This document shows, in pieces, positions 54,231-63,314 of a stretch of 64,000 nt of DNA. The position numbers and the translations under genes are program-made. This DNA is from Saccharophagus sp. K07 (GTDB taxonomy: Bacteria > Pseudomonadota > Gammaproteobacteria > Pseudomonadales > Cellvibrionaceae). Numbering within the stretch: position 1 is the stretch's first letter; every line of letters begins with the position of its first letter. Where the stretch lies: positions 558,001 through 622,000 of the forward strand of contig NZ_QRAI01000002.1 of the NCBI RefSeq assembly GCF_014336955.1, given 5' to 3'. The notes beneath the pieces were generated by a model. It did not search any database. It was not told the DNA's origin and was given only the letters and a program-made list of their open reading frames with translations.

Positions 54231-54863
54231 TTAGCCCATACGTTCCATCAGTTCTTTAACAGCAAATCCGCCACCGCCAATCAAAACGCCGAAATAAACG
54301 ATGGCGGCGATATTTGCCAAATGGCCGAACAGAATTGCCACACCATCCCGCTGTAACAATCCAATTGCGTAAAACAGCAGTGCAATACCCGGCACAGTGT
54401 TGCTAAACGGAATAAAACCGAATGGAGCCATTAATAAAAGGGCCGCGAGAATAAATACCAGGTTATTGAAAATATCTGCCACGCGCCCTTCGGCCAAAGC
54501 TGCAAGGCGGTGAGCGCGGCTGACCTTCTCCAAACGGCGCACCCAGGTTAAACCGCGCATCAGCGCCGGACGCAACTTGTCGGCAGGTAAGGGGCGCTCC
54601 CGGACCTTTTGCGGCAGCCACATAGGCCGGTTGAATAAACGGCTAATTCCCACCAACAAAATAGCCGCTCCAAAAACCGTGCTGACACCCGGAATGGACA
54701 CAGGAATCAGAAACACCAGGGTCAATAACGCGCTCATCAACAACAAACCCTGCGCCCCGAAGCGATCTGTGATTTCGCTCAGTCTGAATTTATCTTCCGG
54801 CAGGTTTTGAATAATGTCTTCCATCTGATTGCCCAGCGACTGGGGAGCGGCCTTATCGGTCAT
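54231..54863 (-). CDS. ExoD family membrane protein
   Basis: A 210-residue protein of the ExoD family, with DRFGAQGLLLMSALLTLVFLIPVSIPGVSTVFGAAILLVGISRL near the start and APFGFIPFSNTVPGIALLFYAIGLLQRDG later. The name comes from exopolysaccharide production in rhizobia; the molecular role is unclear. ATG 54863 follows GAGGATT; an in-frame TTG two codons earlier is less likely. Confidence 0.88.
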   Translation of the reverse strand: MTDKAAPQSLGNQMEDIIQNLPEDKFRLSEITDRFGAQGLLLMSALLTLVFLIPVSIPGVSTVFGAAILLVGISRLFNRPMWLPQKVRERPLPADKLRPALMRGLTWVRRLEKVSRAHRLAALAEGRVADIFNNLVFILAALLLMAPFGFIPFSNTVPGIALLFYAIGLLQRDGVAILFGHLANIAAIVYFGVLIGGGGFAVKELMERMG

Positions 54864-55112
54864 TTTCAATCCTCAAAATGAATTGTGTCTCACAGAGGAT
54901 TTAGCAGGCTTTGTGCCACTCACATAGCCATCTCTGTTATCTGAAAACTACATCGATTAGCGATATGCTCGCGCAACCATTGGTGCGCCGGGTCGCGATG
55001 AAGCCACTCGGGCCAGAGCATGACTAATCTCGAAGCTGGGCGTTTCGAAGGGTGGCTCAACCGATTGCAGCGCGGCGTGTGTGGGAGGCAAGTGGTCACA
55101 GTCTGCAGACAA

Positions 55113-55135
55113 TGGATTCCCGCTGTCGCGAGAAT
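55113..55135 (-). repeat. REP-like hairpin, inverted copy
   Basis: Read on the minus strand it is ATTCTCGCGACAGCGGGAAT: an 8-bp stem with one G-T wobble around a 4-base loop. It faces the four copies downstream. Confidence 0.7.
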
Positions 55136-55165
55136 GACGAAGGGGAAGGTTGATTACGAGTCCCT

Positions 55166-55364
55166 CTGTCATTTCGCGTAGCGGGGATCCATGCTTGATT
55201 CGTGGTCACGAAAGCCCACTTGGCCTGTCATCTTCGCGCAGCGGGGATCCATGCTTGGCTCGTGGTATGAAAGTCCTGTCATCCTTGCGCAGCGGGGATC
55301 TATGCGCTTGTTAGGTTGATCAGTCTGCTTGAATGTCTGTCATCCTCGCGCAGCGGGGATCCAT
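55166..55364 (+). repeat. Four direct REP-like hairpins
   Basis: Copies of CTGTCATYYTCGCGCAGCGGG-type sequence begin at 55166, 55225, 55276 and 55336, spaced 59, 51 and 60 bp. Copy 4 (ATCCTCGCGCAGCGGGGAT) folds into an 8-bp stem with a 3-base loop. Differences in copies 2 and 3 are C-to-T changes that keep G-U pairing. After the core, copies 1 and 2 share CATGCTTG and CGTGGT further on. These look like extragenic palindromic repeats, not CRISPR, because spacers are of similar sequence and repeats are degenerate. Confidence 0.8.
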
Positions 55365-55577
55365 GGGCGAGGGAGTGCTGACAGGGCCATCCGTAGCGGG
55401 TTGAAGCTCCAGCAAAGATTGTCATTCCGGTCCTTTCACTCCTAAAAGCGTAACCCAGTCCCGCGGTCTGAACTCTAGCCCTGGCAGTCCACCCGCTTTT
55501 CTGGGAGAATGCGCGACTATTTTGCACAGATTTTGTCCAATTCCCTTCTTACCCCTGACGATACTTGACCCGCTGTT

Positions 55578-57719
55578 ATGATCAAACGAGCCGAACATCT
55601 GTTCTCCCGCCCCAAGTTCTGGGCCGAATGTTTCGGACCCGCGCCGTTTCTGCCGATGTCGCGCGCAGAGATGGACCAATTGGGTTGGGATTCCTGCGAC
55701 ATCATCATTATTAGTGGTGATGCATACGTGGATCACCCCAGCTTTGGTACCGCGGTGATCGGTCGACTGCTGGAAAGTCAGGGCTTCCGCGTCGGGGTTA
55801 TCGCCCAGCCGGACTGGCGCTCTGCCGAGCCGTTTAAGGCGCTGGGCAAGCCCAACCTGTTCTTCGGGGTGTCTGCGGGCAATATGGACTCCATGATCAA
55901 CCGCTACACCGCCGACCTGCGCCTGCGCTCTGACGACGCCTACACCCCGAACAATGAAGGCGGCAAGCGCCCGGACCGTTCCGTGATCGTCTACAGCCAG
56001 CGCTGTCGCGAAGCCTATTACGATGTGCCCATTGTGATCGGCGGCATCGAGGCCAGCCTGCGCCGTATCGCCCAGTACGACTACTGGAGTGACCAAGTGC
56101 GCCGCTCGGTTCTCATCGATTCCGGCGCCGATATTCTGCTGTACGGCAATGCGGAGCGGGCGGTGGTGGAAGTGGCTCACAGCTTCGCTGCCGGCAAAAC
56201 CATTGAGGATATGCAGTTTATTCGCGGAACGGCCGTGGTGCGCGACGCGGTGCCGGAAGGTTGGGACGTTATAGATTCATCGCGGGTCGACTGGCCGAAA
56301 AATATCGATGCGCTGCCGAACCCCTATGAATGGAAAGATCAGACCACGCAAAGCTGTAAAACCGAAGAAACGGTCGACCCCAACGAAGAGCAGGTGGTAC
56401 GCATTATTCCCATGCCGCTGCACCGCCAGTACGAATTGAACGAAGAAAAAACCTGTATCCGTCTGCCGTCCTACGAAAAAGTGCGCAATGACCGCGTGCT
56501 CTATTCGCACACCTCGCGGGTTTTGCATATGGAATCCAACCCGCATAACGCGCGCGCCTTGGTGCAAAAACACGGCACCAAGGAGGTGTGGATCAACCCG
56601 CCGCCGATTCCGCTGGAAACCGATGAAATGGACGGCGTTTTTGGCCTGCCTTACGCCCGCGTGCCGCATCCGAGTTACGGCAAAGCGACCATTCCGGCCT
56701 ACGACATGATTAAAACATCCGTGAATATCATGCGCGGCTGTTTTGGCGGTTGTACCTTCTGTTCGATCACCGAACACGAAGGGCGCATTATTCAAAGCCG
56801 TTCGGAAGAATCGATCCTTAAGGAAATTGAAGAAATTCGCGATAAAGTGCCCGGCTTTACCGGCACCATTTCCGACTTGGGCGGCCCTACGGCGAATATG
56901 TATAAATTGAGCTGTAAAGACCCGAATATTCTGGCCAATTGCCGCCGCCTGTCCTGCGTGTTCCCGGGTATTTGCAAAAACCTGATTACCGACCATTCGC
57001 CGACCACCAATCTGTATCGCAAAGCGCGGGCAATTCCCGGTGTAAAACGCGTCGCTATTGCATCCGGTCTGCGCTATGACTTGGCGGTGCAGGATCCGGA
57101 ATACGTCAAAGAATTGGTGACGCATCACGTCGGCGGTTATTTAAAAATTGCTCCCGAGCACACGGAAGATGGCCCGCTCAATAAAATGATGAAGCCGGGC
57201 ATTGGCACCTACGAAAGCTTCAAGGAAATGTTCGAGAAATTCTCGCGCGAAGCGGGCAAAAAGCAGTATTTGATTCCTTATTTCATCGCCGCTCACCCGG
57301 GCTGTGAAGATGAGGACATGATCAACCTGGCATTCTGGTTGAAGAAAAATAATTACCGTTTGGATCAAGTGCAGACGTTTTATCCGTCACCTATGTCCCT
57401 GGCCACCGCCATGTACTATTCGGAAAAAGATCCGCTGCACAAAGTCACCTATAAAAGTCACAGCGTGCGCACTCCGCGCACCATCGAACAACGCCGCTTC
57501 CAAAAAGCCTTATTGCGTTTCCACGACGAGAAAAACTGGCCAATGCTGCGCGAACAATTCCGCAAAATGGGGCGCGCGGATTTGATTGGTGATGGTCCTA
57601 AAGCGCTGATTCCGGATGAGCCGAAAACCAAACGTTTATCGGCCAATAATCAGGCCAAAATGCGCACCAAATTAAATAATGCCGCGCGCAAGTCCAAAGG
57701 GCGCGGTGTACGCCGGTAA
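55578..57719 (+). CDS. YgiQ family radical SAM protein
   Basis: A 713-residue radical SAM protein of the YgiQ/UPF0313 family. An N-terminal cobalamin-domain-like region ([28 protein letters not shown]) is followed by the cluster-binding [19 protein letters not shown] (near residue 388), [11 protein letters not shown], and a C-terminal [20 protein letters not shown] and [15 protein letters not shown]. The chemical reaction is not known. The C-terminus is Lys/Arg rich. It starts at an ATG without a strong ribosome site; the 46-bp gap to map suggests possible co-transcription. Confidence 0.92.
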   Translation: MIKRAEHLFSRPKFWAECFGPAPFLPMSRAEMDQLGWDSCDIIIISGDAYVDHPSFGTAVIGRLLESQGFRVGVIAQPDWRSAEPFKALGKPNLFFGVSAGNMDSMINRYTADLRLRSDDAYTPNNEGGKRPDRSVIVYSQRCREAYYDVPIVIGGIEASLRRIAQYDYWSDQVRRSVLIDSGADILLYGNAERAVVEVAHSFAAGKTIEDMQFIRGTAVVRDAVPEGWDVIDSSRVDWPKNIDALPNPYEWKDQTTQSCKTEETVDPNEEQVVRIIPMPLHRQYELNEEKTCIRLPSYEKVRNDRVLYSHTSRVLHMESNPHNARALVQKHGTKEVWINPPPIPLETDEMDGVFGLPYARVPHPSYGKATIPAYDMIKTSVNIMRGCFGGCTFCSITEHEGRIIQSRSEESILKEIEEIRDKVPGFTGTISDLGGPTANMYKLSCKDPNILANCRRLSCVFPGICKNLITDHSPTTNLYRKARAIPGVKRVAIASGLRYDLAVQDPEYVKELVTHHVGGYLKIAPEHTEDGPLNKMMKPGIGTYESFKEMFEKFSREAGKKQYLIPYFIAAHPGCEDEDMINLAFWLKKNNYRLDQVQTFYPSPMSLATAMYYSEKDPLHKVTYKSHSVRTPRTIEQRRFQKALLRFHDEKNWPMLREQFRKMGRADLIGDGPKALIPDEPKTKRLSANNQAKMRTKLNNAARKSKGRGVRR

Positions 57720-57765
57720 GATCTGAGTTGCCAGTCGCGACTCTATTTGCAAGAGAAAGTTATCG

Positions 57766-58551
57766 ATGGCAGAAGTCATTTTAAAAACACCACAAGAATT
57801 GGAAGTAATGCGCGAATCCGGCCGTTTGTTGGCGTCGGTATTTGGCTATTTGGATCAGTACATCAAGGAAGGTATCTCCACCATGGATATCAATAACCTG
57901 GCGGAAGACTATATCGTCAACCAACTGCATGCCCGTCCGGCCAGCAAGGGACAGTATGGTTTTCAATATGTTCTCAATACCTCAATCAATCATGTGGTGT
58001 GCCACGGGGTTCCTTCGGAGACGCAGAAGCTGGAATCCGGCGATATCATCAATGTCGATATCACTTTAGAAAAAGGTGGGTTTATTGCCGATTCCAGCAA
58101 AATGTACATGATCGGCGATGTCGGCCCGCACGCCAGAAAACTGGTGGAAAAGACCTACGAGGCTATGTGGGAGGGGATAAAAGTGGTGAAGCCGGGCGCA
58201 ACCCTGGGCGACATTGGCCATGCCATCCAACATTGCGCCACTCTCAATGGTTATTCGGTTGTGCGCGACTATTGCGGACACGGCATCGGCAGACAGATGC
58301 ACGAAGCCCCGCAAGTACTGCACTACGGTTTGAAAGGCAAAGGACTGGTATTGAAAGAGGGCATGACCTTCACCATCGAGCCCATGATCAACCAGGGTAA
58401 AGCGAAGGTGAAAGTGAAAAAAGACGGCTGGACCGTTGTGACCTGCGATAAAAAACTGTCCGCCCAGTGGGAGCACACCATTGCAGTTACCGCCGATGGT
58501 TATGAAGTTTTGACTCTGCGGGAAGAAGAGCGACAAAAAGCCGCGATTTAA
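57766..58551 (+). CDS. map: Methionine aminopeptidase, type I
   Basis: Removes the N-terminal Met of nascent proteins. The 261-residue length is standard. Metal and active-site residues are visible: His in HVVCHGVPSE, Asp in INVDITLEKGGF and ADSSKMY, His in YCGHGIGRQMHE, Glu in FTIEPMIN and the last Glu in SAQWEHTIAV. It is not next to rpsB, where the main map gene usually lies, so this may be a second copy; that cannot be settled from the window. The stop codon sits inside the terminator shared with the convergent MATE gene. Confidence 0.95.
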   Translation: MAEVILKTPQELEVMRESGRLLASVFGYLDQYIKEGISTMDINNLAEDYIVNQLHARPASKGQYGFQYVLNTSINHVVCHGVPSETQKLESGDIINVDITLEKGGFIADSSKMYMIGDVGPHARKLVEKTYEAMWEGIKVVKPGATLGDIGHAIQHCATLNGYSVVRDYCGHGIGRQMHEAPQVLHYGLKGKGLVLKEGMTFTIEPMINQGKAKVKVKKDGWTVVTCDKKLSAQWEHTIAVTADGYEVLTLREEERQKAAI

Positions 58552-58567
58552 ATCGCGGCTTTTTTTT
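58535..58567. terminator. Bidirectional terminator overlapping both stop codons
   Basis: A perfect palindrome with AGCCGCGATTT and AAATCGCGGCT arms, flanked by A and T runs. It contains the last codons of both map (plus) and the MATE gene (minus), so both proteins end in KAAI. Confidence 0.9.
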
Positions 58568-59879
58568 GCAGCTTGCGAATATGTAGCTCGCAAACCCACA
58601 AGCCTAATGCGGCGACAATCGCCGCACCTATCAAAGTTCCCCAAAATACTCCCAAAGGTCCGCCCCAGGCTGCGCCAAAATAGGCAAATGGAATTGTGCC
58701 TAGCGTGGCTTTGCCGAAATTAAATTGAGTTGCGTAGGTAGCAGCACGTAGATTATTAAACAGAGCATTGGTGACAAAGGTGATGCCGTTAAAGACAAAA
58801 ATCAGGCTAAAGCCGTAACAAAACCAGCGCACTATATCGGCGGTCAAACCGTCTATTTTGAATGCTGTAATCAAATAGGGCGTTGCGAGAAACAGCAGGG
58901 CGGTCGCTACTGCGCAATAGAGCAAAATAAAAAACACGCTTTTATAAAACGTTTCGAAAACGCGCCCGAATTGCAGTGCGCCGAGGTTTTGCGCAGCAAT
59001 GGGACCTACGACGCCGGAGAGGGCAAACAAACCCGCAAAGACCACCGGCTGCAGGCGACCGACGATCGCTTGGCCGGCGACTGCGGCATCGCCGAAACCG
59101 GCCATAACGTAGGTGACGTACATCAGGCCAATAGGCGTGGAGAGGTTGGTTAATATGGCGGGAAAGGCGATGGAAAAATACCCCCCCATATCGCGGTTTA
59201 AATGGTTTGGTTCGACTTTACTAACCAGTTGATGATGCCGGAATACGATCCACAAGCCATAACCCGCCATGGCGAGCCGCGCCAATACGGTTGCCACTGC
59301 TGCGCCTTTGATTTCCCATCCCAAGGCAAAAATAAAAATGGGATCGAGTACTGCATTCACCGCCGCCGCAATAAGTGACAGGTTCATTGCGCTTTTGGCT
59401 TCACCAAGGGCGCGCAATACACCGGAACAGGCCATGGCGATCGTCATCACCGGCATGCTGAGCAGAATAATCGTTAAATAGTCGATCGCGAGATCCTTCG
59501 CTGCCCCACTGGCGCCGAGCCAGTCCAGGATTTGTCCCTTGCACAATAACAGGATCACCATGGTGGGAATGGTGATGGCCAGGATGGCGAGAAAACTGTG
59601 CGTAATCTGGCGTTTCGCCAGGGCCTTGTCGCCTTTGCCAACCGCTTGTGCCAGAAGCGCGCCGCAGCCGATGGACAGGCCCACGCCGAGGGAGAGGGTA
59701 AAAAACAAAATGGATCCGGCGTAGCCAATGGCAGCGTTGATTTCGATCTGGCCAAGCAAACTCAAAAAATACATATCGACCAGATCGACAAGATAGAGCG
59801 CGATCAGACCGATGGTGCCCGACCAGGTCATCACATTGATGTGGCGATAGATGGATCCTTGAGTAAATTTCGCTTGCAT
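58548..59879 (-). CDS. MATE family efflux transporter
   Basis: A 443-residue membrane protein with about twelve helices in two MatE repeats. Recognisable parts are GLIALYLVDLVDMYFLSLLGQIEINAAIGYAGSI, LSIGCGALLAQAVGKGDKALAKRQI and the second-half GLFALSGVVGPIAAQNLGALQFGRVFETF. Family members export cationic drugs or metabolites with Na+ or H+; the substrate is unknown. Its last four codons share the terminator palindrome with map. Confidence 0.9.
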   Translation of the reverse strand: MQAKFTQGSIYRHINVMTWSGTIGLIALYLVDLVDMYFLSLLGQIEINAAIGYAGSILFFTLSLGVGLSIGCGALLAQAVGKGDKALAKRQITHSFLAILAITIPTMVILLLCKGQILDWLGASGAAKDLAIDYLTIILLSMPVMTIAMACSGVLRALGEAKSAMNLSLIAAAVNAVLDPIFIFALGWEIKGAAVATVLARLAMAGYGLWIVFRHHQLVSKVEPNHLNRDMGGYFSIAFPAILTNLSTPIGLMYVTYVMAGFGDAAVAGQAIVGRLQPVVFAGLFALSGVVGPIAAQNLGALQFGRVFETFYKSVFFILLYCAVATALLFLATPYLITAFKIDGLTADIVRWFCYGFSLIFVFNGITFVTNALFNNLRAATYATQFNFGKATLGTIPFAYFGAAWGGPLGVFWGTLIGAAIVAALGLWVCELHIRKLQKKAAI

Positions 59880-60069
59880 GCGCGACTACCGGAAAAAAAG
59901 AGGCAAGTGTATCCCCGAGCTAACCTGGCAGAAAGCGAGGCGCACGGCGGTGATGCGTGGCGGGATGGCACTGGAATCGATTCGTGATTCAAAGCGCAAA
60001 GTCTAACATGTGTGAGCCAAGCGAAACATTTGCGCCGAGTTGCTTCTGTTCAAAAAACAATCGCTTGAG

Positions 60070-60075
60070 TACAAT
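60070..60075 (+). promoter_or_regulatory. Candidate -10 element of trhO
   Basis: TACAAT followed by GCGCGGCC lies 26 bp before the trhO start; part of the recurring TAnAATGC pattern. Confidence 0.3.
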
Positions 60076-60101
60076 GCGCGGCCTGTCAGATAGGGGTTCC
60101 C

Positions 60102-61064
60102 ATGAGTCAGCTTGTTATCGCCGCACTATACAAATTTGTCAGCCTGCCAGATTTCCGTGATCTGCAGCAGCCGTTGTTGGATTTCTGCAATTCCCGTGAG
60201 ATCAAGGGTACCTTGCTGCTGGCCCACGAAGGCATCAACGGCACGGTCGCCGGCACCCGTGAAGCGATTGACGATCTGCTCAGTTATCTGAAAAGCGACC
60301 CGCGCCTCGCTGATCTCGACCATAAGGAGTCCTTCGATGACGGCACGCCGTTCTTTCGCATGAAGGTCAAGCTGAAAAAAGAAATTGTCACCATGGGCGT
60401 GGAAGACATAGATCCGACCAAAGATGCCGGAACCTATGTGGAACCCAAAGATTGGAACGCGCTCATCAGCGATCCGGACGTGGTGTTGGTGGATACGCGC
60501 AACGATTACGAATACGAGGTGGGTACCTTCGAAGGCGCGATCAATCCGAAAACGGAAACTTTCCGCGAATTGCCCAAATTCGTCGCGCAAAATCTTGATC
60601 CTGCCAAACATAAAAAAGTCGCCATGTTTTGCACTGGCGGCATCCGCTGCGAAAAATCCACAGCTTATTTAAAACAGCAGGGATTTTCCGAGGTGTATCA
60701 CTTGAAAGGCGGCATTCTGAAATATTTGGAAGAAGTGCCGGAAGAAAAGAGCTTGTGGCGCGGTGAATGTTTTGTTTTTGACAACCGCGTGGCGGTCAAT
60801 CACAAGTTGGAAAAGGGTGGTTACAACCTTTGCCCGGGTTGCCGTTTGCCGGTGAGAGAAGAAGACAAACAATCCGAAAAATATCTGGAGGGCATTGCCT
60901 GCCCGCGTTGTTTCGATAAACAAACACCAGCGCAGCGCGCGCGTTTTGCCGAGCGCCAAAAACAAATGGAGCTGGCCAAAAAACGCAATCAACCCCATAT
61001 AGGCGCGCCACCGCCGGAACGGCAAATCCGTGCAAAAAAAGAATGTCAGCTTGAACAAGAATAA
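60102..61064 (+). CDS. trhO: Oxygen-dependent tRNA uridine(34) hydroxylase
   Basis: A rhodanese-fold enzyme (YceA) of 320 residues that hydroxylates U34 in tRNA toward ho5U using oxygen. The N-terminal acylphosphatase-like part contains [17 protein letters not shown]; the rhodanese domain holds [23 protein letters not shown] and the active-site Cys in [18 protein letters not shown]-terminal Cys pair region ([17 protein letters not shown]) follows. It is followed by a terminator. Confidence 0.95.
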   Translation: MSQLVIAALYKFVSLPDFRDLQQPLLDFCNSREIKGTLLLAHEGINGTVAGTREAIDDLLSYLKSDPRLADLDHKESFDDGTPFFRMKVKLKKEIVTMGVEDIDPTKDAGTYVEPKDWNALISDPDVVLVDTRNDYEYEVGTFEGAINPKTETFRELPKFVAQNLDPAKHKKVAMFCTGGIRCEKSTAYLKQQGFSEVYHLKGGILKYLEEVPEEKSLWRGECFVFDNRVAVNHKLEKGGYNLCPGCRLPVREEDKQSEKYLEGIACPRCFDKQTPAQRARFAERQKQMELAKKRNQPHIGAPPPERQIRAKKECQLEQE

Positions 61065-61093
61065 AAAAAGGCCCCAAATAGGGCCTTTTTGGT
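61065..61093 (+). terminator. Rho-independent terminator of trhO
   Basis: AAAAAGGCCC pairs with GGGCCTTTTT (10 bp, 6-base loop) directly after the stop. Confidence 0.9.
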
Positions 61094-61122
61094 TTATGTA
61101 GGATGGGCACATAAAGTTATGA

Positions 61123-61205
61123 CCCTCATCTAAATCCTCTCCCAGAGGGAGAGGATTTGATGGCCGCAAACCCCCTCTCCCTTCGGGATAGGGCAGGGGT
61201 GAGGG
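61123..61205. repeat. Extragenic palindromic element of CCCTCTCCC type
   Basis: Outer arms CCCTCA and TGAGGG enclose two hairpins: AAATCCTCTCCC/GGGAGAGGATTT (12 bp, 3-base loop) and CCCTCTCCC/GGGATAGGG. This compact structure is like the interspersed repeats common between genes of gammaproteobacteria. It lies between two terminators and probably has no gene-specific role. Confidence 0.75.
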
Positions 61206-61228
61206 CGGCACGTGAATGCCCTCTAAAA

Positions 61229-61259
61229 CAAAACGCCCGATGAAAAACACCGGGCGTTT
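61229..61259 (-). terminator. Terminator of the GH26 gene
   Basis: AAACGCCCG and CGGGCGTTT form a 9-bp stem; on the minus strand a T-rich run follows, 40 bp beyond the mannanase stop. Confidence 0.8.
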
Positions 61260-61298
61260 GCGTAATCACAGTCTGTTTATTTCAAGACTGGAGTGAAT

Positions 61299-62504
61299 TT
61301 AATCGCGCAATTTCTTTTCTTTAATGCGCTCGAGACTCAAAACATTGCTGCGGTCGGTAAGCTCTTTTAGACGATCGCTGTCAACCAACGCCATATGTGA
61401 ACGCACTTCCTCGTCGTCATTCAATTGTGCGGTGTAGCTGTGCCAGCTTACCCAATAGCCGGTCGCGGGATAGCTGCCGTGCAGGCGATCGACGTAAGTG
61501 CGTGCATCAAAGGTTTTAGTCGTAGCACTTTTTTTGCCGCCAACTTCAGCAGGGGTAGGGCTGTATTCCGCCATGCCGAAGGGGCGCTTGAGATCGATCA
61601 AAGCCTGATAATCCTTGATACTGAGCGAATCGTCGCGCGCAATACCCGCGACTACATCCACAAACGCGTCTCCGGGATATGCCCAGGTAGCACTTTTGCC
61701 TGCGGGGCCCGCATTGCCGGAATAACTTTCACCTGGGCTGTATACCCACAACAGATTGTTGAGTCCTTTCTCTTTGAAATAGGTGTACATGTCTTCCCAA
61801 AGATCCGTATATAAGCTGGCGTCAGCCGAGTCGCCGCTGACATGGCTTGCACGGCTTCCCCACCAATAGATATCCCGGTTCATTTCTGGCAGAGGGCGCC
61901 ATAAGACGGCCACCCCAGCGTCTTGAAGATCCTTCAGGGCATCGGCAATGACATCGAGACGATCGCGCCACGCGTCATATGCCGACGTGGAATCGTCCAG
62001 CAAACTGTCGAGATCGACATCGCTGGTGTACAGAAGGGTGGAGGAATCCCATGGATTGCGCGGCATCCAGCTGATGCTGACCAAGCCACCTTCGCGCCAG
62101 TGGGTTTTGAGTTTTTCGTTGCCCTGTTTCAGCTGATCGAGAGTAAATATTTGATCGTGTTCATAATCTATGGCCACCAGTCCAGGCGTGTGAGTGGTGG
62201 CGCTATCGACACCGCTGATCAGGCGGGTGTAGGAGCGATCGCTGGTTTCGGTCGCGATCTGATTGCCAAAACCGGCGTTTTGACCCATGACGTAACCGTC
62301 AAAAGAAATACTCGAGCAGGTCAAACCCGCCAGCATTTTGAACACGCGGCGCGCTTCAGCGGTGAGATTCGGATTGGACGCCTCTTCCGCGCACGGCGGT
62401 GGATTGGGATCTTTGCTGCCGCTGTGGGTGCGGTTGTAGCCGGTTTTACAGCCTGCCAGAAAGACCAGGGCGGCGAGACTGGCCACTGGTAATATTTTTC
62501 TCAT
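61299..62504 (-). CDS. GH26 beta-mannanase, lipoprotein
   Basis: A family 26 glycoside hydrolase of 401 residues with lipobox LAGC (Cys19), so it should be membrane-anchored. The (beta/alpha)8 domain shows ISFDGYVMGQNAGFG, the acid/base Glu207 in LWRPLPEMNRD, LLWVYSPGESY and the nucleophile Glu313 in GMAEYSP. It resembles the Cellvibrio japonicus lipoprotein mannanase CjMan26C in size and layout, recalled from memory; that enzyme acts on manno-oligosaccharides. The residue before the acid/base Glu is Pro, where most family members have His. No binding modules are present. It likely trims mannan fragments at the cell surface. Confidence 0.88.
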   Translation of the reverse strand: MRKILPVASLAALVFLAGCKTGYNRTHSGSKDPNPPPCAEEASNPNLTAEARRVFKMLAGLTCSSISFDGYVMGQNAGFGNQIATETSDRSYTRLISGVDSATTHTPGLVAIDYEHDQIFTLDQLKQGNEKLKTHWREGGLVSISWMPRNPWDSSTLLYTSDVDLDSLLDDSTSAYDAWRDRLDVIADALKDLQDAGVAVLWRPLPEMNRDIYWWGSRASHVSGDSADASLYTDLWEDMYTYFKEKGLNNLLWVYSPGESYSGNAGPAGKSATWAYPGDAFVDVVAGIARDDSLSIKDYQALIDLKRPFGMAEYSPTPAEVGGKKSATTKTFDARTYVDRLHGSYPATGYWVSWHSYTAQLNDDEEVRSHMALVDSDRLKELTDRSNVLSLERIKEKKLRD

Positions 62505-62659
62505 AGTTGTACTCCGTTAGGTGACGCGGTCATGCCAACGCCTTTTTTATCCGCGACAGTGCGCGCAATTGTCGCAGAAACAGACCGTGTTCTGTGCATT
62601 TTTGAATTGTAGCGAAATGTAAATCCGTCGGATGGCGGATGATCAGTGGGGAGGGCCCA

Positions 62660-63313
62660 TCAAAACTCCATTTCCGGAACAATCTCCGGTACGACAAGCT
62701 CGCCTGCGGTGAGTTTCGCTATGGCGTCGACCGAGACCCCCGGCGCGCGCTCGATCAGCCAGAATTTGCCATCGCGAATTTCCACATACGCAAGATCGGT
62801 CACCACTTTTTTGATACAGCCGGCACCGGTCAGAGGCAGGGTGCATTGTGGGAGTAATTTGGATTCGCCGTCTTTGCTAGCGTGGGTCATAGTGACGACT
62901 ATATTTTCCGCCCCCGCCACCAAATCCATCGCCCCTCCCATGCCCTTCACCAGTTTTCCCGGGATCATCCATGAGGCGATATTGCCCATCACATCGACTT
63001 CAAACGCACCGAGAACCGTAAGGTCTACGTGGCCGCCGCGGATCATGGCGAAGGATTGCGCAGAATCGAAAATAGAGGCGCCTGTGACCGCGGTTACTGT
63101 TTGTTTGCCAGCGTTGATCATATCCGGGTCCACTTCGTCCTCGGTGGGGAAGGGGCCCATGCCGAGCAGACCGTTTTCCGATTGCAGCATCACCTGCATG
63201 CCTTTAGGAATGTAATTGGCGACCAGTGTGGGAATGCCGATACCGAGGTTGACGTAGTAGCCGTCGCGCAATTCCCGGGCGACACGCATAGCGATTTGTT
63301 CACGAGTCAACAT
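62660..63313 (-). CDS. scoB: 3-oxoacid CoA-transferase subunit B
   Basis: The beta subunit of a succinyl-CoA:3-oxoacid CoA-transferase, 217 residues. It begins LTREQIAMRVARELRDGYYVNLGIGIPTLVANY, has the catalytic Glu in SENGLLGMGPFP, and GGHVDLTVLGAFEVDVMGNIASWMIPGK. With ScoA it moves CoA between succinyl-CoA and acetoacetate. The start lies one base after the scoA stop, so the two are coupled. A beta-ketoadipate transferase (PcaJ) is similar but fits less well. Confidence 0.95.
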   Translation of the reverse strand: MLTREQIAMRVARELRDGYYVNLGIGIPTLVANYIPKGMQVMLQSENGLLGMGPFPTEDEVDPDMINAGKQTVTAVTGASIFDSAQSFAMIRGGHVDLTVLGAFEVDVMGNIASWMIPGKLVKGMGGAMDLVAGAENIVVTMTHASKDGESKLLPQCTLPLTGAGCIKKVVTDLAYVEIRDGKFWLIERAPGVSVDAIAKLTAGELVVPEIVPEMEF

Positions 63314-63314
63314 A

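Larger units (their letters stand above)
54864..55577. other. 714-bp intergenic region carrying REP-like hairpins
   Basis: The region between exoD and the divergent radical SAM gene has no convincing gene. Its main content is five copies of a short imperfect palindrome between 55113 and 55364; a partial copy (GTCATTCC) lies near 55420. Frames across it read as repeat translation. Confidence 0.75.

Noticed and set aside
54957-55172. Minus-strand frame containing RHSRDSGNPL
   Set aside because: This peptide is the translation of the REP-like repeat and is a known source of spurious gene calls.
55166-55364. CRISPR array
   Set aside because: Spacing is fairly regular, but repeats are degenerate, spacers partly resemble each other, and no cas gene is present.
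60669-61250. Minus-strand frame of 193 codons beside trhO
   Set aside because: Its start lies in the CCCTCTCCC repeat element (PLPYPEGRGG-like translation) and the rest is antisense to trhO.
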